From Gordonia sp. KTR9 (lineage in GTDB: Bacteria; Actinomycetota; Actinomycetes; Mycobacteriales; Mycobacteriaceae), in assembly GCF_000143885.2 (NCBI RefSeq), contig NC_018581.1, positions 5,270,001 to 5,334,000 on the forward strand: a stretch of DNA of 64,000 nt, read 5' to 3'. Positions within the stretch are counted from its first letter, which is position 1. Every line of letters starts with the position of its first letter. Shown here in pieces: positions 19,404 through 28,019 of the stretch. The position numbers were made by a program, and so were the translations under genes. The notes below the pieces were generated by a model that did not search any database, was not told the DNA's origin, and saw nothing but the letters and a program-made list of their open reading frames with translations.

Positions 19404-19707
19404 GTGCCCGGTGTACCCGGAATGACGACAAGTCACTCGTGGTCGTTCCCCAGCCTCGTCGCAGACCGTCGGGGGCCGTCGAAGCGTGGTGGTGGGGTCC
19501 CGCGTGCGGTCGATCCCACCACCACGCCTCCGGCCAGATCGGTGGGGGCTGGCTGCTCAACCCCCGCCGATCTGCGTCATCGGGGGCCGCATTCAATCCT
19601 CATCCTCGCGACCTGAGTACACCCTTACCCGTGGCTATCGGTCCCAAACACGAGCGGGTCCCCGTCAGCGTCGCGCCCGCACGACGAGCGTTACATCCCG
19701 CGACAGA
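19404..19707 (-). other. Intergenic region with two hairpins
   Basis: No gene is seen in these 304 bases. Two inverted repeats are present: 19537-19548 with 19561-19572 (one G-U pair), and 19484-19496 with 19515-19527 (13 bp). Both lie downstream of ltrA on its strand and may end its transcript; the promoter of the DUF6480 gene must lie close to 19404. Confidence 0.5.
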
Positions 19708-20877
19708 TCACCCGTGGACGCCGGCGTCCGTGGTCAGTTGGGGTCGCAGGACCAGCACGGTCACGATCGCGATGAGGAACACGGCGGTCAGCGCGAACGG
19801 GACCGGGATGACGGGATCGAGGAGGACGAGCAGGGCCCCGACCGGAACCACGGTGTTCACCACGCGGTCGGCGTTGGCGCGGATGGCAATCCACCAGATC
19901 CCGAGGATGAAGACCGCGATCGGGATCGTGACCGTGAACGACGCCTGGGTTTCCGTCAGCTCGCTGTGATGGGTCAGCACATCGATCTCGACCTCGATGC
20001 CTGCCGAGAACGCGCCGGCCGCCGCGAAGACGAAGTAGTGCACGTATCCGTACCGGAGTGAATCCGCCAGCGATCCGATCGCCCGGTGGTGCGGCGGCCA
20101 GAAGTAGATCCACCACAGGGCGGCGGTCGCGACGAAGGTCAGGATCGCGATCGAGATCAGCGGCGCGAGTTCCTGCTCGCTGTGCAACGCCTCGATGATG
20201 GCGTTCGACGACGCCAGCAGACTCTCGCCGAGCAGGATGAGCGTGAAGAGGCCGTACCTCTCGGTGATGTGGTGCGGATGCCAAGGGGTGTTTCCCTGGC
20301 GTTCGGCGATGACCGGCACCGCGAGTTCGGCGCCGACGAGCACCACGAAGCCGATGGTCGCGGCGGTACCCGACGGGACGAGCAGCCACAGCAGCCACAG
20401 GACCTGGACGACTGCGATCCCGGCGGCGTAGAGCCGGGTGGTCCGGCGGCGGTCCCCGGCGGAGCCGGACGCACGCAGCCACTGGGCGACCATCGCGACG
20501 CGCATGATCACGTAGCCGACGACGACCAGCCAGAACTCGTGGTCGACGAATGCGGATTCGATCCCCGCCGCGAGCACCAGCACCCCGGCCATCTGGACGA
20601 AGGTGAGGACCCGGTAGAGCCAGTCGTCGGTGCCGAACGATGTCGCGAACCAGGTGAAGTTCATCCACGCCCACCAGATGGCGAAGAACACGAACGCGTA
20701 CGACACCACGCCGTCGACGATGTGGTTCTCGGTGAGCGCATGGTGCAACTGGACCGCCGCGATGCTCACCGCCACCACGAACACGAGATCGAAGAAGAGC
20801 TCGAGAGTGCTGGCTGTCCGACCCGGCTCGTCCGGGTCCCGTGGGCGCATGGTGCTCAGGTGCAAGCGTGTGGACAT
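19708..20877 (-). CDS. Low temperature requirement protein A (LtrA) family membrane protein
   Basis: A 389-residue polytopic membrane protein with about ten or more hydrophobic segments. The diagnostic LtrA start is TLELFFDLVFVVAV with Glu/Asp in the first helix, and FAIWWAWMNFTWFATSFGTDD follows near residue 75. The family was named from a Listeria cold-growth mutant; the biochemical role is unknown. ATG 20877 has a ggggggatt ribosome site about 9 bases upstream. It diverges from fadD36, and the roughly 140 bases between them hold both promoters. Confidence 0.88.
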   Translation of the reverse strand: MSTRLHLSTMRPRDPDEPGRTASTLELFFDLVFVVAVSIAAVQLHHALTENHIVDGVVSYAFVFFAIWWAWMNFTWFATSFGTDDWLYRVLTFVQMAGVLVLAAGIESAFVDHEFWLVVVGYVIMRVAMVAQWLRASGSAGDRRRTTRLYAAGIAVVQVLWLLWLLVPSGTAATIGFVVLVGAELAVPVIAERQGNTPWHPHHITERYGLFTLILLGESLLASSNAIIEALHSEQELAPLISIAILTFVATAALWWIYFWPPHHRAIGSLADSLRYGYVHYFVFAAAGAFSAGIEVEIDVLTHHSELTETQASFTVTIPIAVFILGIWWIAIRANADRVVNTVVPVGALLVLLDPVIPVPFALTAVFLIAIVTVLVLRPQLTTDAGVHG

Positions 20878-21016
20878 CGTTGCCAATCCCCCCGATCGGT
20901 CGATCCTGGTGCACGAGATCATGCCACCAGGGCGGTGGTGGCTGCCGCACGCCGCATGACCTCGGCGATCCGCGCAGGTGATCGGTGGAAGGGTCTCCGC
21001 GTGGCACAGTGAAGGC

Positions 21017-22408
21017 GTGCTGCTGCCCACCCTGACCCCCACCGCACCGGACGACCCCGCCGTGATCCGTGTCGGCGACGACAAGTTGTCGCGCGAGGAC
21101 CTGGTCGGTGCGGCGACCGCGGTCGCGGAACGGATCGCCGGCGCGCGAACAGTCGCAGTGCTGGCCACCCCGACGGTCGAGACGGTGCTCGCGGTGGTGG
21201 GCGGGCTGATCGCCGGCGTCCCGGTGGTTCCCGTCCCGCCCGACTCGGGCCCCCGGGAGTTCGAGCACATCCTCGCCGATTCGGGGGCACAGGCCTGGTT
21301 GGGGCAGTCCCCGGCCGAACCGACGCTGCCGGTCATCCCGGTCCGGCGGTACGCGAAATCGTGGCACCGCCATCCCGAACCGCACGCCGACTCGACGGCG
21401 CTGATCCTCTACACGTCCGGCACGACCGGCCTCCCCAAAGGTGTGCCGGTCAGTCGGCAGAGCATCGCCGAGGGACTCGACGCACTCGCCGACGCCTGGC
21501 TCTGGACCGCCGACGACACTCTGGCGCACGGTCTTCCGCTGTTCCACGTCCACGGGTTGATCCTGGGTGTCCTCGGCCCGCTGCGCCGCGGCGGACGACT
21601 GATCCACACCGTCACACCGACAGCCGACGCATACGCCGCCGCCGCGGAGGCCGGCGCGAGCATGTTCTTCGGCGTGCCGACGGTCTGGAGTCGTGTTGCC
21701 GCCGAACCGTCTGCCGCACAGACACTGTCGTCGGCGCGGGTCCTCGTCTCCGGAAGCGCCCCGTTACCCGTTCCGGTCTTCGATCGCGTTCACGAACTCA
21801 CCGGACACCAGATCGTCGAGCGGTACGGCATGACCGAAACGTTGATCACGGTCAGTACGCGGGTCGACGGGGAACGCCGACCCGGGTGGGTGGGATTGCC
21901 TCTCGCCCACGTGGAAACCCGCCTCGTGGAGAACGGCGAGCCACTGCCGCACGACGGTCAGACCGTCGGCGATCTCCACGTCCGCGGACCGATGCTGACG
22001 GCCGGGTACCTCAACCGACCCGACGCCACCGCCGAATCATGGCTTCCGGACGGCTTTTTCGCGACCGGTGACGTCGCGGTCATCGGCGCCGACGGGATGC
22101 ACCGGATCGTCGGCCGACGCGCGACCGACCTCATCAAGTCCGGTGGCTTCCGGATCGGGGCCGGCGAGATCGAGACCGTCCTGCTGGCCCACCCGGCGGT
22201 CCGCGAGGTGGCCGTGATCGGCGTACCCGACGACTACCTGGGGCAGCGCATCGTCGCCTATGTCGTGGGCGACGAGGTCGCCGACACCGAACTCATCGAG
22301 TTCGTCGCCGGCGAACTGTCGAATCACAAACGGCCCCGGGAGATCCGCTTCGTCGAGTCCCTCCCGCGCAACGCCATGGGCAAGGTGCAGAAAAAACTGC
22401 TCGGTTGA
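21017..22408 (+). CDS. fadD36: Acyl-CoA synthetase FadD36-like
   Basis: A 463-residue adenylate-forming enzyme that activates a carboxylic acid to its CoA thioester through an acyl-AMP. The P-loop-like core is LILYTSGTTGLPKGVP near residue 135, then VERYGMTETLI near 270 and GDVAVIGADGMHRIVGR near 345. The C-terminal catalytic Lys lies in NAMGKVQKKLL. The sequence follows M. tuberculosis FadD36 closely through its length, which supports GTG 21017 (MLLPTLTP) as start. No partner gene lies in the same operon; a repeat-bounded nuclease gene follows. Confidence 0.93.
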   Translation: MLLPTLTPTAPDDPAVIRVGDDKLSREDLVGAATAVAERIAGARTVAVLATPTVETVLAVVGGLIAGVPVVPVPPDSGPREFEHILADSGAQAWLGQSPAEPTLPVIPVRRYAKSWHRHPEPHADSTALILYTSGTTGLPKGVPVSRQSIAEGLDALADAWLWTADDTLAHGLPLFHVHGLILGVLGPLRRGGRLIHTVTPTADAYAAAAEAGASMFFGVPTVWSRVAAEPSAAQTLSSARVLVSGSAPLPVPVFDRVHELTGHQIVERYGMTETLITVSTRVDGERRPGWVGLPLAHVETRLVENGEPLPHDGQTVGDLHVRGPMLTAGYLNRPDATAESWLPDGFFATGDVAVIGADGMHRIVGRRATDLIKSGGFRIGAGEIETVLLAHPAVREVAVIGVPDDYLGQRIVAYVVGDEVADTELIEFVAGELSNHKRPREIRFVESLPRNAMGKVQKKLLG

Positions 22409-22422
22409 CCTGGGGTTGTCTG

Positions 22423-22486
22423 AAAACCGCCCGGTGGACCTGACCCGTCGTCATAGTGTCGGCTGTCATTTTCTACGGGCGGTTCT
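22423..22486 (+). repeat. Left inverted repeat flanking the DUF559-type gene
   Basis: A 64-base segment that is itself a hairpin (AAAACCGCCC at 22423-22432 with GGGCGGTTCT at 22477-22486). Its whole length matches, in inverted orientation, the segment 23410-23474 on the other side of the gene. By eye roughly three quarters of positions agree, including a TGTCGGCTGTC/TGTCGACTGTC core. Confidence 0.75.
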
Positions 22487-22562
22487 CAGGAAGTGCACCC
22501 GGTTGTCCACAGGTGTCCATGACTCCGGCCGGACAACCGACATCACGATCACACTGTCTCGC

Positions 22563-23444
22563 ATGGATTTCGATGAGCTCATCGATCGGTTCGGGGGTGT
22601 GGTCGCCACCCATCAACTCCTGGCCGCGGGCGAGACCACTGCGTCGATCCGGAATGCCCACCGTTCCGGCACGATCACTCCCATCCGGCACGGGTGGTAC
22701 CGCACCGGTGCGGCCGATGAGGAAGTGGCCCGGGCGGTTGCCGACCGGGGCGTCGTGTCGTGCGCCTCCGCGCTTCGACGTCATGGTCTGTGGGTACCCG
22801 AGCACCCCAGAGAACTTCATTCCAGAGTCACACGCCACGAGCGTCGGCAGTCGCACGATCGATGCCGACGGTACGGCCGGCCGAGCCCAGTCCTCGGCGC
22901 CGTCGACGACGTCCCCACTGCACTGCAGTACGCCGCCCGCTGCTTCGATGTCGAGGGTTTCATCATCCTCTGCGACTCCGCACTCAACACCGGCAAGATC
23001 ACACCGGAGTGCCTCCGCGCCCACTTCGACGACGCTCCGCTGTTCATCAAGAGAGCTGTCGCAAAGACCGAGCGCCTCGCCGCATCCGGAACGGAGACAG
23101 CCGCTCGCCTTCGTCTGAGAAGCGCAGGACTGCGCGTCGCCGTCCAACATCAGGTGCCCGGTGTCGGGTGGATCGATCTGCTGGTGGGAGACCGACTTGC
23201 CCTAGAGCTGGACAGCGTCGAACACCACACCGGTGTCGAACGATACGAGGAGGATCGGATCCGGGACCGGAAGCTGGTGGCTCGGGGCCCATTGCGACTG
23301 ACCTACGCGCAAGTGTTCGGCGATTGGGACGCCACTTACACCGACATCGCGGACATCGTCGCGCAGGGGTACCACCGCAGTCGCACGGTGCGCGGGCGCC
23401 ACCCTGCGCAAAACCGCCCGTCAGAAACGGACAGTCGACAATAA
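22563..23444 (+). CDS. AbiEi-type HTH plus DUF559-like (PD-(D/E)xK) protein bounded by inverted repeats
   Basis: A 293-residue protein. The N-terminal part (MDFDELIDRFGGVVATHQLL, then TITPIRHGWYRT) is the winged helix found in AbiEi-type antitoxin-domain proteins. The C-terminal part has a DUF559/Vsr-like nuclease layout: E in GTETAARLRLR, D in GVGWIDLLV, E-x-D in LALELDSVEHH, then a basic helix (EEDRIRDRKL). A DNA-cleaving role is inferred, not shown. ATG 22563 is the first in-frame start after the left repeat; the last codons (QNRPSETDSRQ) lie inside the right repeat. No obvious toxin partner gene is adjacent. Confidence 0.75.
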   Translation: MDFDELIDRFGGVVATHQLLAAGETTASIRNAHRSGTITPIRHGWYRTGAADEEVARAVADRGVVSCASALRRHGLWVPEHPRELHSRVTRHERRQSHDRCRRYGRPSPVLGAVDDVPTALQYAARCFDVEGFIILCDSALNTGKITPECLRAHFDDAPLFIKRAVAKTERLAASGTETAARLRLRSAGLRVAVQHQVPGVGWIDLLVGDRLALELDSVEHHTGVERYEEDRIRDRKLVARGPLRLTYAQVFGDWDATYTDIADIVAQGYHRSRTVRGRHPAQNRPSETDSRQ

Positions 23445-23474
23445 GGCGCCCCGTCGCGTCCGGGGGGCGGTTTT
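23410..23474 (-). repeat. Right inverted repeat flanking the DUF559-type gene
   Basis: The inverted counterpart of 22423-22486. Its ends AAAACCGCCC (23410-23419) and GGGCGGTTTT (23465-23474) pair with each other. An inner GC hairpin with a following TTTT could also serve as terminator for the gene. Confidence 0.75.
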
Positions 23475-23489
23475 CGCCAGCCCAAGGAC

Positions 23490-24677
23490 TCAGTCGGCCC
23501 ATCCCCGTTCGGCCATCCACTCGGTGATCGTCCCGACCGCTTCCTTCAGGCGCGGGATCTGGTCACGCCCCGAGTAGTAGTGGGTCGCTCCGGTGATCGT
23601 GTGCAGGGTCTTGTCGGGATGACCCACCGCGTCGAAGAGGCGGTGCGTGTGGCTCGGCGTGCACGCGTTGTCCGCGGAGTTGCCGATGACCAGGGCCGGA
23701 ACCGCGAGATCGGCGGCGCACCGCGGGCCGTCTCCGTTCGCCTCGTCGAAGCTCCACTGGGACAGCCAGCTACGCAGGGTGGTGAACCGGGCAAGCCCGA
23801 CCGGACCCATGTTGACGATCCGTGGATCTCCCAGATAACAACCGGGTGAGCGATCGCTGGGGTCGACGGTGAGGTCCAGCCAACGCGGATCGGCCATCGT
23901 CCCGTGGACGACGAATCCGTGCTCCAGCAACGGCTCACCGCGCCGGCGCAGCTCGTCGAGTCGTTCCTTGACCCATGCGGTGATCCGTCTGTTCCGGTCG
24001 ATCTGCGCCGCGCGGTACCGGTCGAGGAAGTCCGCGGAGTACGGCGGCTGGTTGGGGTTCGACGGGTTGTAGAGATCCAGCTCCGGATCGCGGCGATCGG
24101 GATCGGACTCGTCGAGGATCGACGGGTCCATCCACTCGGTCAGTGTCCCGTGTCGCGACACGTGCGCGGCGAGCAGCATCATGCCGTCCGCGGCGGGCAG
24201 GTCGAGGGCTGTCAGGTCGGGTGGTTCACCGGCGGGGGTCGCGGTGACGGTCGCGTGCTGCGCCTGCTGCTGGTAGTACAGCGAGAGGGCACCCCCGCCG
24301 CTCCAACCGGCGAGGATCACCTTCTCGTAGCCCAGACGTTCGCGTGCATCCTTCACGCACGCACCGAGATCCTGCACGACCTTCTCCATGATCAACGCAC
24401 TGTCGACGCCGCGATACCGGCTGTTGCAGTAGATGACATGGTGACCGGCGCGAGCGAGCGCGTTGGTCATCGGCAGGTACGCACCGCCTCCGATCGGATG
24501 CATGAAGACGATGACGTTCTTCGACGGCACGCCCCTGGGCCGCAGCAGGTAGCTCTCGAGAACGACGCTCTCGGTGACCCCGCCGTAGGTGTCCTGGTAG
24601 GCCGAGAGGTCGTCGAAGACAACGAGATAGGGAATGCGGTCGTAGTCGTGACGAGCCGGATCGGTCGTGGCGGTCAT
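23490..24677 (-). CDS. Alpha/beta hydrolase linked to a ring-cleavage-type dioxygenase
   Basis: A 395-residue alpha/beta hydrolase. The oxyanion region is FMHPIGGGAYLPM near residue 58, and the nucleophile elbow is AGWSGGGAL near 120. An acidic residue in NSADNACTPSHT and His in GATHYYSG complete a possible triad. The start ATG at 24677 overlaps the stop of the dioxygenase gene (ATGA), so the two are coupled, and the hydrolase probably acts on the dioxygenase product or on an ester precursor. The substrate is unknown. Confidence 0.82.
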   Translation of the reverse strand: MTATTDPARHDYDRIPYLVVFDDLSAYQDTYGGVTESVVLESYLLRPRGVPSKNVIVFMHPIGGGAYLPMTNALARAGHHVIYCNSRYRGVDSALIMEKVVQDLGACVKDARERLGYEKVILAGWSGGGALSLYYQQQAQHATVTATPAGEPPDLTALDLPAADGMMLLAAHVSRHGTLTEWMDPSILDESDPDRRDPELDLYNPSNPNQPPYSADFLDRYRAAQIDRNRRITAWVKERLDELRRRGEPLLEHGFVVHGTMADPRWLDLTVDPSDRSPGCYLGDPRIVNMGPVGLARFTTLRSWLSQWSFDEANGDGPRCAADLAVPALVIGNSADNACTPSHTHRLFDAVGHPDKTLHTITGATHYYSGRDQIPRLKEAVGTITEWMAERGWAD

Positions 24678-25792
24678 ACTCGCGACTCTCCGTCGGCCGG
24701 CGCGGCGTCGGACAGGTCCGATTCGAGCATCGCCGGTGCGGCGACGAGCCGACGACGCGTGTCGATCGAGATCACCTGCCATTCCACTCGATCGAACTCG
24801 TCGAACTTGCGACGGGACCGTTCCCGTGCCCGCTCGGGAATGCCGTGATGCATGCCCTGGGGTGCGTGGGAGATCAACCCCGGCGGCATGCCGACCCCGA
24901 ACATGCTGCCGCCGTGGAAGAATGCGATCTCGTCGAAATCGGTGTTGCGGTGATACCAGGGCAGACGTTCGGCGCCCTTGCGTGCCTCGGCCGGGCGCGG
25001 GAGGAAATTCATCACGTACACCCCGGTCGCCTGCATGAACAGGTGGACCGTCGGCGGCAGGTGCACGGTCTCGGACGTGATGACGTCGTAGTCCTCGATG
25101 TTGAACGCGAAGGGGAAATTGTCTCCGCGCCAGCCTTCTACGTCGAGCGGATGGAACGGGTAGAACAACGACGTCTGCCCGTCGCGCTGCCGGAACCGCA
25201 CCTCGTACTCGTCTCGGCCGTCACCATCGAACGCCTCCGCCTCGGGAACGACGACGAGCGACGAATCGAAGGGAAAGAACCTGCCGAGCACTCCGGGCTC
25301 GGGAACCCGGAACTCGTCGACCGCCTCGATGATGAGCAGCAGCGACGGACCGTCCGGTACATGGCGATGCGTACACCCCTTCGGGATGTACACGTAATCG
25401 CCGGGGCGATAGGGCAATCGGCCGAACTCGGTCTCGAAGTAACCGGCACCCTCGTGGACGAAGACGAGTTCGTCGCCGTCGACCGGACGAGACCAGAAGG
25501 GAGCGGTCTCGATTCGACGGCTCAAGGAGATGCGGCAGTCCTCGTTGTGGAACATCACGAGGGGTTCGCCCGCGGGATCGGTCTGGTCGGTGGGCGTGAG
25601 ATCGGTGACGATCCGATCGACCCCCGTATGGGTGCCCACCGCCCGGAACTGTGTCGGATCGTTGCGTCGGTACAGATGGGCGGTGCGACCGGTGAATCCG
25701 TACCGCCCGAGCTCATCGTCCTTCAGGTCGCCGACATCTCGGTGCACCTGCCGAGGCGTGCGCCCTGAGCGGTGCTGGATGAACGATTCCAT
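24674..25792 (-). CDS. Homogentisate 1,2-dioxygenase-family cupin protein
   Basis: A 372-residue bicupin protein resembling homogentisate dioxygenase, a non-haem iron enzyme of aromatic degradation. Cupin elements include DELVFVHEGAGYFETEFG and YRPGDYVYIPKGCTH near residues 105-145. The iron-site region is WYHRNTDFDEIAFFHGG followed by PQGMHHG, which keeps the His/Glu/His pattern. It is shorter than classical HGD (about 430-445), so the true substrate may differ. It is first in a two-gene operon diverging from a TetR gene that probably regulates it. Confidence 0.8.
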   Translation of the reverse strand: MESFIQHRSGRTPRQVHRDVGDLKDDELGRYGFTGRTAHLYRRNDPTQFRAVGTHTGVDRIVTDLTPTDQTDPAGEPLVMFHNEDCRISLSRRIETAPFWSRPVDGDELVFVHEGAGYFETEFGRLPYRPGDYVYIPKGCTHRHVPDGPSLLLIIEAVDEFRVPEPGVLGRFFPFDSSLVVVPEAEAFDGDGRDEYEVRFRQRDGQTSLFYPFHPLDVEGWRGDNFPFAFNIEDYDVITSETVHLPPTVHLFMQATGVYVMNFLPRPAEARKGAERLPWYHRNTDFDEIAFFHGGSMFGVGMPPGLISHAPQGMHHGIPERARERSRRKFDEFDRVEWQVISIDTRRRLVAAPAMLESDLSDAAPADGESRV

Positions 25793-25844
25793 GCCGAACT
25801 CCTGTTCTCTGCGATTTTCTGATGCTAGATTCAGGTTCAGGAGA

Positions 25845-25856
25845 TGACAAGGGTCA
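25845..25856. promoter_or_regulatory. Inverted repeat in the TetR/dioxygenase divergent region
   Basis: TGAC-AAGG-GTCA lies between the divergent genes, and two TTCAGG direct repeats lie just before it (25830-25841). Either is a plausible TetR operator; nothing proves it. Confidence 0.3.
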
Positions 25857-25934
25857 CACTCAGTCTCGATCCACGTGCACCGGCTCGACGATCACGTGGT
25901 TCGATGAGTGATCGGTGCGTGGAAGGAGCTCACG

Positions 25935-26552
25935 GTGCCGCCGACGAACAAGGGACGCCAGACCGAGGCCGCTTTTCTCGACGCGGCGCGTCGGACATTC
26001 GCCGAGAAGGGCTATCTGAACACCAAGATCGCCGACATCTCGGCAGCTGCGGGCCGCTCGACGGGTTCGTTCTACAACTACTACGACAGCAAGGACCGGT
26101 TGCTCGAAGCGTTGCTGGACCGGTTCTCCGAAGAAGTGGTGGAACAGTCGCTCGCGACGAGGCACACCGACCCGGAGGCGGGTGTCCGCGCGGCCGTGAC
26201 GGCCTACTGGACGACCTACAAGAAGTACCTGCCCGAGATCATCGGCCTGTTCCAGATGTCGATGCTCGACGACGACTTCCGCGCTCGATGGCACGCCAAC
26301 CGCGTGTCCGGGATCAAGCAGGTGCTGTCCGGGCTGCACGCGGCCGAACGCGCGGGCTACGCCGTGGGGCTGCCGCTCGAACCGCTGGCGTCCGCATTGG
26401 TCGCAACCCTCGAATCCAACTGCTGGACCTGGCTCGCGGTCCGCAACGACGCAGCCGGTCCCGTCCCCGACGACGACACGGCCATCGAGATCCTCACCGC
26501 CATCTGGTACCGCACCGTGTTCGGATCGGGGCCCGCGAGCCCGGCTCCCTGA
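25935..26552 (+). CDS. TetR-family regulator next to the dioxygenase operon
   Basis: A 205-residue TetR regulator. The N-terminal DNA-binding domain reads RQTEAAFLDAARRTFAEKG and then IADISAAAGRSTGSFYNYY with a well-formed recognition helix. The C-terminal helical domain is unassigned. GTG at 25935 is favoured because GGAAGGAG (25921-25928) lies at the proper distance. It diverges from the dioxygenase/hydrolase pair, the usual layout for a local repressor. A short heptanucleotide tandem repeat follows the stop. Confidence 0.9.
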   Translation: MPPTNKGRQTEAAFLDAARRTFAEKGYLNTKIADISAAAGRSTGSFYNYYDSKDRLLEALLDRFSEEVVEQSLATRHTDPEAGVRAAVTAYWTTYKKYLPEIIGLFQMSMLDDDFRARWHANRVSGIKQVLSGLHAAERAGYAVGLPLEPLASALVATLESNCWTWLAVRNDAAGPVPDDDTAIEILTAIWYRTVFGSGPASPAP

Positions 26553-26556
26553 TCCG

Positions 26557-26587
26557 GGAGCCAGGAGCCAGGAGCCAGGAGCCAGGA
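26557..26587. repeat. Heptanucleotide tandem repeat
   Basis: Four perfect copies of GGAGCCA followed by GGA, directly after the TetR stop codon and outside any gene. Confidence 0.9.
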
Positions 26588-26657
26588 CATCCGATCACCA
26601 CGGCGGCCGGATGTGTCCCCCTTGCTGTCTCGGACCGCAGCGGCGATGCTGGGGGAC

Positions 26658-27233
26658 ATGCCCATCGAGGTCCGTCCCGCGGTGATCTTCGACGACATCG
26701 CGACGATGGTCGGCCCGAAGAAGCCGACCTCGAACGTCTGCTGGTGTCTGAGTTACCGCATACCGAGCAAGCAGAACCAGGAGCTGGTCCGCGAACAGCG
26801 TGGCGAGTTCGTGAAAGAGCTGTGCGACAGCGGCATTCCGCTGGGCGTGCTCGCCTACGACGACGCGGGTGAGGTCGTCGGCTGGGCGGCCGTGTCGCCG
26901 CGCGCGGACACGAGCTTCGCGCGGAACCGGCGAATCCCCCATGTGGACGACCTCCCGGTGTGGTCGGTCTGGTGCATCCGCGTCCGTCCCGGTCATCGCA
27001 AGCAGGGGATCTCGCATGCGCTCCTCGCCGGGGCCGTCGACTACGCGCGGTCGAACGGTGCGCCGGCGATCGAGGGTTACCCCGTGGACAACAAGGGCGC
27101 CAAGGTCGATCTGACGATGGCCTACGTCGGGACCCGCGGCCTGTTCGAGAAGGCCGGATTCGTCAAGGCCGCCGACACCTCGTCGGTCCTCGCCGGGTTC
27201 CCGCGTGTGCTCATGCGCCTGGCACTGGTCTGA
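26658..27233 (+). CDS. GNAT-family N-acetyltransferase
   Basis: A 191-residue acetyltransferase. The core acetyl-CoA-binding signature is WCIRVRPGHRKQGISHALL near residue 105, with VVGWAAVSPR as the strand before it and GLFEKAGFV near the C terminus. The N-terminal SNVCWCLSYR stretch is seen in a subgroup of actinobacterial GNATs. The substrate is unknown. ATG 26658 follows a GGGGGA ribosome site. It is convergent with the DUF429 gene. Confidence 0.87.
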   Translation: MPIEVRPAVIFDDIATMVGPKKPTSNVCWCLSYRIPSKQNQELVREQRGEFVKELCDSGIPLGVLAYDDAGEVVGWAAVSPRADTSFARNRRIPHVDDLPVWSVWCIRVRPGHRKQGISHALLAGAVDYARSNGAPAIEGYPVDNKGAKVDLTMAYVGTRGLFEKAGFVKAADTSSVLAGFPRVLMRLALV

Positions 27234-27264
27234 GCGTGCTCGCGTCGCGCCCGCGCAATACAGA

Positions 27265-27993
27265 TCAGATCAGTTCCGCCAGTTCGCCGGTGGGTACGTG
27301 GATCCATCCCTCGCGGGTGGCGACCGGCCGATCGGCCGTGTCGGGCGACGTGGTCCGGCCGAGCTGCGCGGCGCGCGCGATCAGCGCGGTGATCACGGCG
27401 TCGAACGCGTCGTCGTCACGCGCCATCGTCTCGGCGTGATCGCCGAGATCCAGCCATGGCGCAGCCGCTTGCAGAGCGTCGGCCAGTGCGGCGAGAACCG
27501 GCACGTTCGCGGCACGCTTGTATCCGCGCGAGGTCAGTCCCCACCGCTTGAGCGCCCCCGCGGGGTACGCCTCGACCGCCCATCCGTCGACGCGGTCGTC
27601 GACGCCCAGGTCCGCGAGCAACCCCGCGCATCGGAACGCGACGTGCGCGATCTGGTCGGCTGACACACTGAGCGGGCGGCCCACTCCGGTTTCGACGATC
27701 CGGAGATCGGTGCAACGCAGCGCAAGTGGTCGTCGACGAGTGATGTCGTCGAGTTCGCGGCCCCTCGGCAGCTCGTTGCGGTGGTGCGCGACGACGAAGT
27801 CGACGAACTCGTCGGGCCAGCCGAAGGGAGAGTCGATCCCGATCCGGGTGGCACCGTCGGCCAGCCGCCGGATGGCGGCGTCGTCCGCGCCGACGACGAG
27901 CTCGGTCAGCTCCGCCCGGTCAGCACGCCAATCCACGCATGCCACAGCTGTTTTCACCGGCGATGCGGACAGGTCGACACCGACGGTCCGCAT
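27265..27993 (-). CDS. DUF429 family protein
   Basis: A 242-residue protein of the DUF429 family, whose fold is RNase H/actin-ATPase-like. It starts TVGVDLSASPVKTAVA, a nucleotide/metal-site-like strand. GIDSPFGWPDEF lies near residue 55, with ITRRRPLALRCTD near 90 and the acidic DDDAFDAVITALIA near 195. The function is unknown. I chose ATG 27993 (MRTVGV); an upstream TTG would add four residues. It lies just upstream of, but against, the GNAT gene and precedes no operon partner. Confidence 0.8.
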   Translation of the reverse strand: MRTVGVDLSASPVKTAVACVDWRADRAELTELVVGADDAAIRRLADGATRIGIDSPFGWPDEFVDFVVAHHRNELPRGRELDDITRRRPLALRCTDLRIVETGVGRPLSVSADQIAHVAFRCAGLLADLGVDDRVDGWAVEAYPAGALKRWGLTSRGYKRAANVPVLAALADALQAAAPWLDLGDHAETMARDDDAFDAVITALIARAAQLGRTTSPDTADRPVATREGWIHVPTGELAELI

Positions 27994-28019
27994 CGCCGGC
28001 AACACTGTGCGGGTTCGAT

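Noticed and set aside
22563..23444. A complete AbiEi/AbiEii toxin-antitoxin system
   Set aside because: Only the AbiEi-like N-terminal domain is present, fused to a nuclease-like part; no nucleotidyltransferase toxin gene is adjacent.
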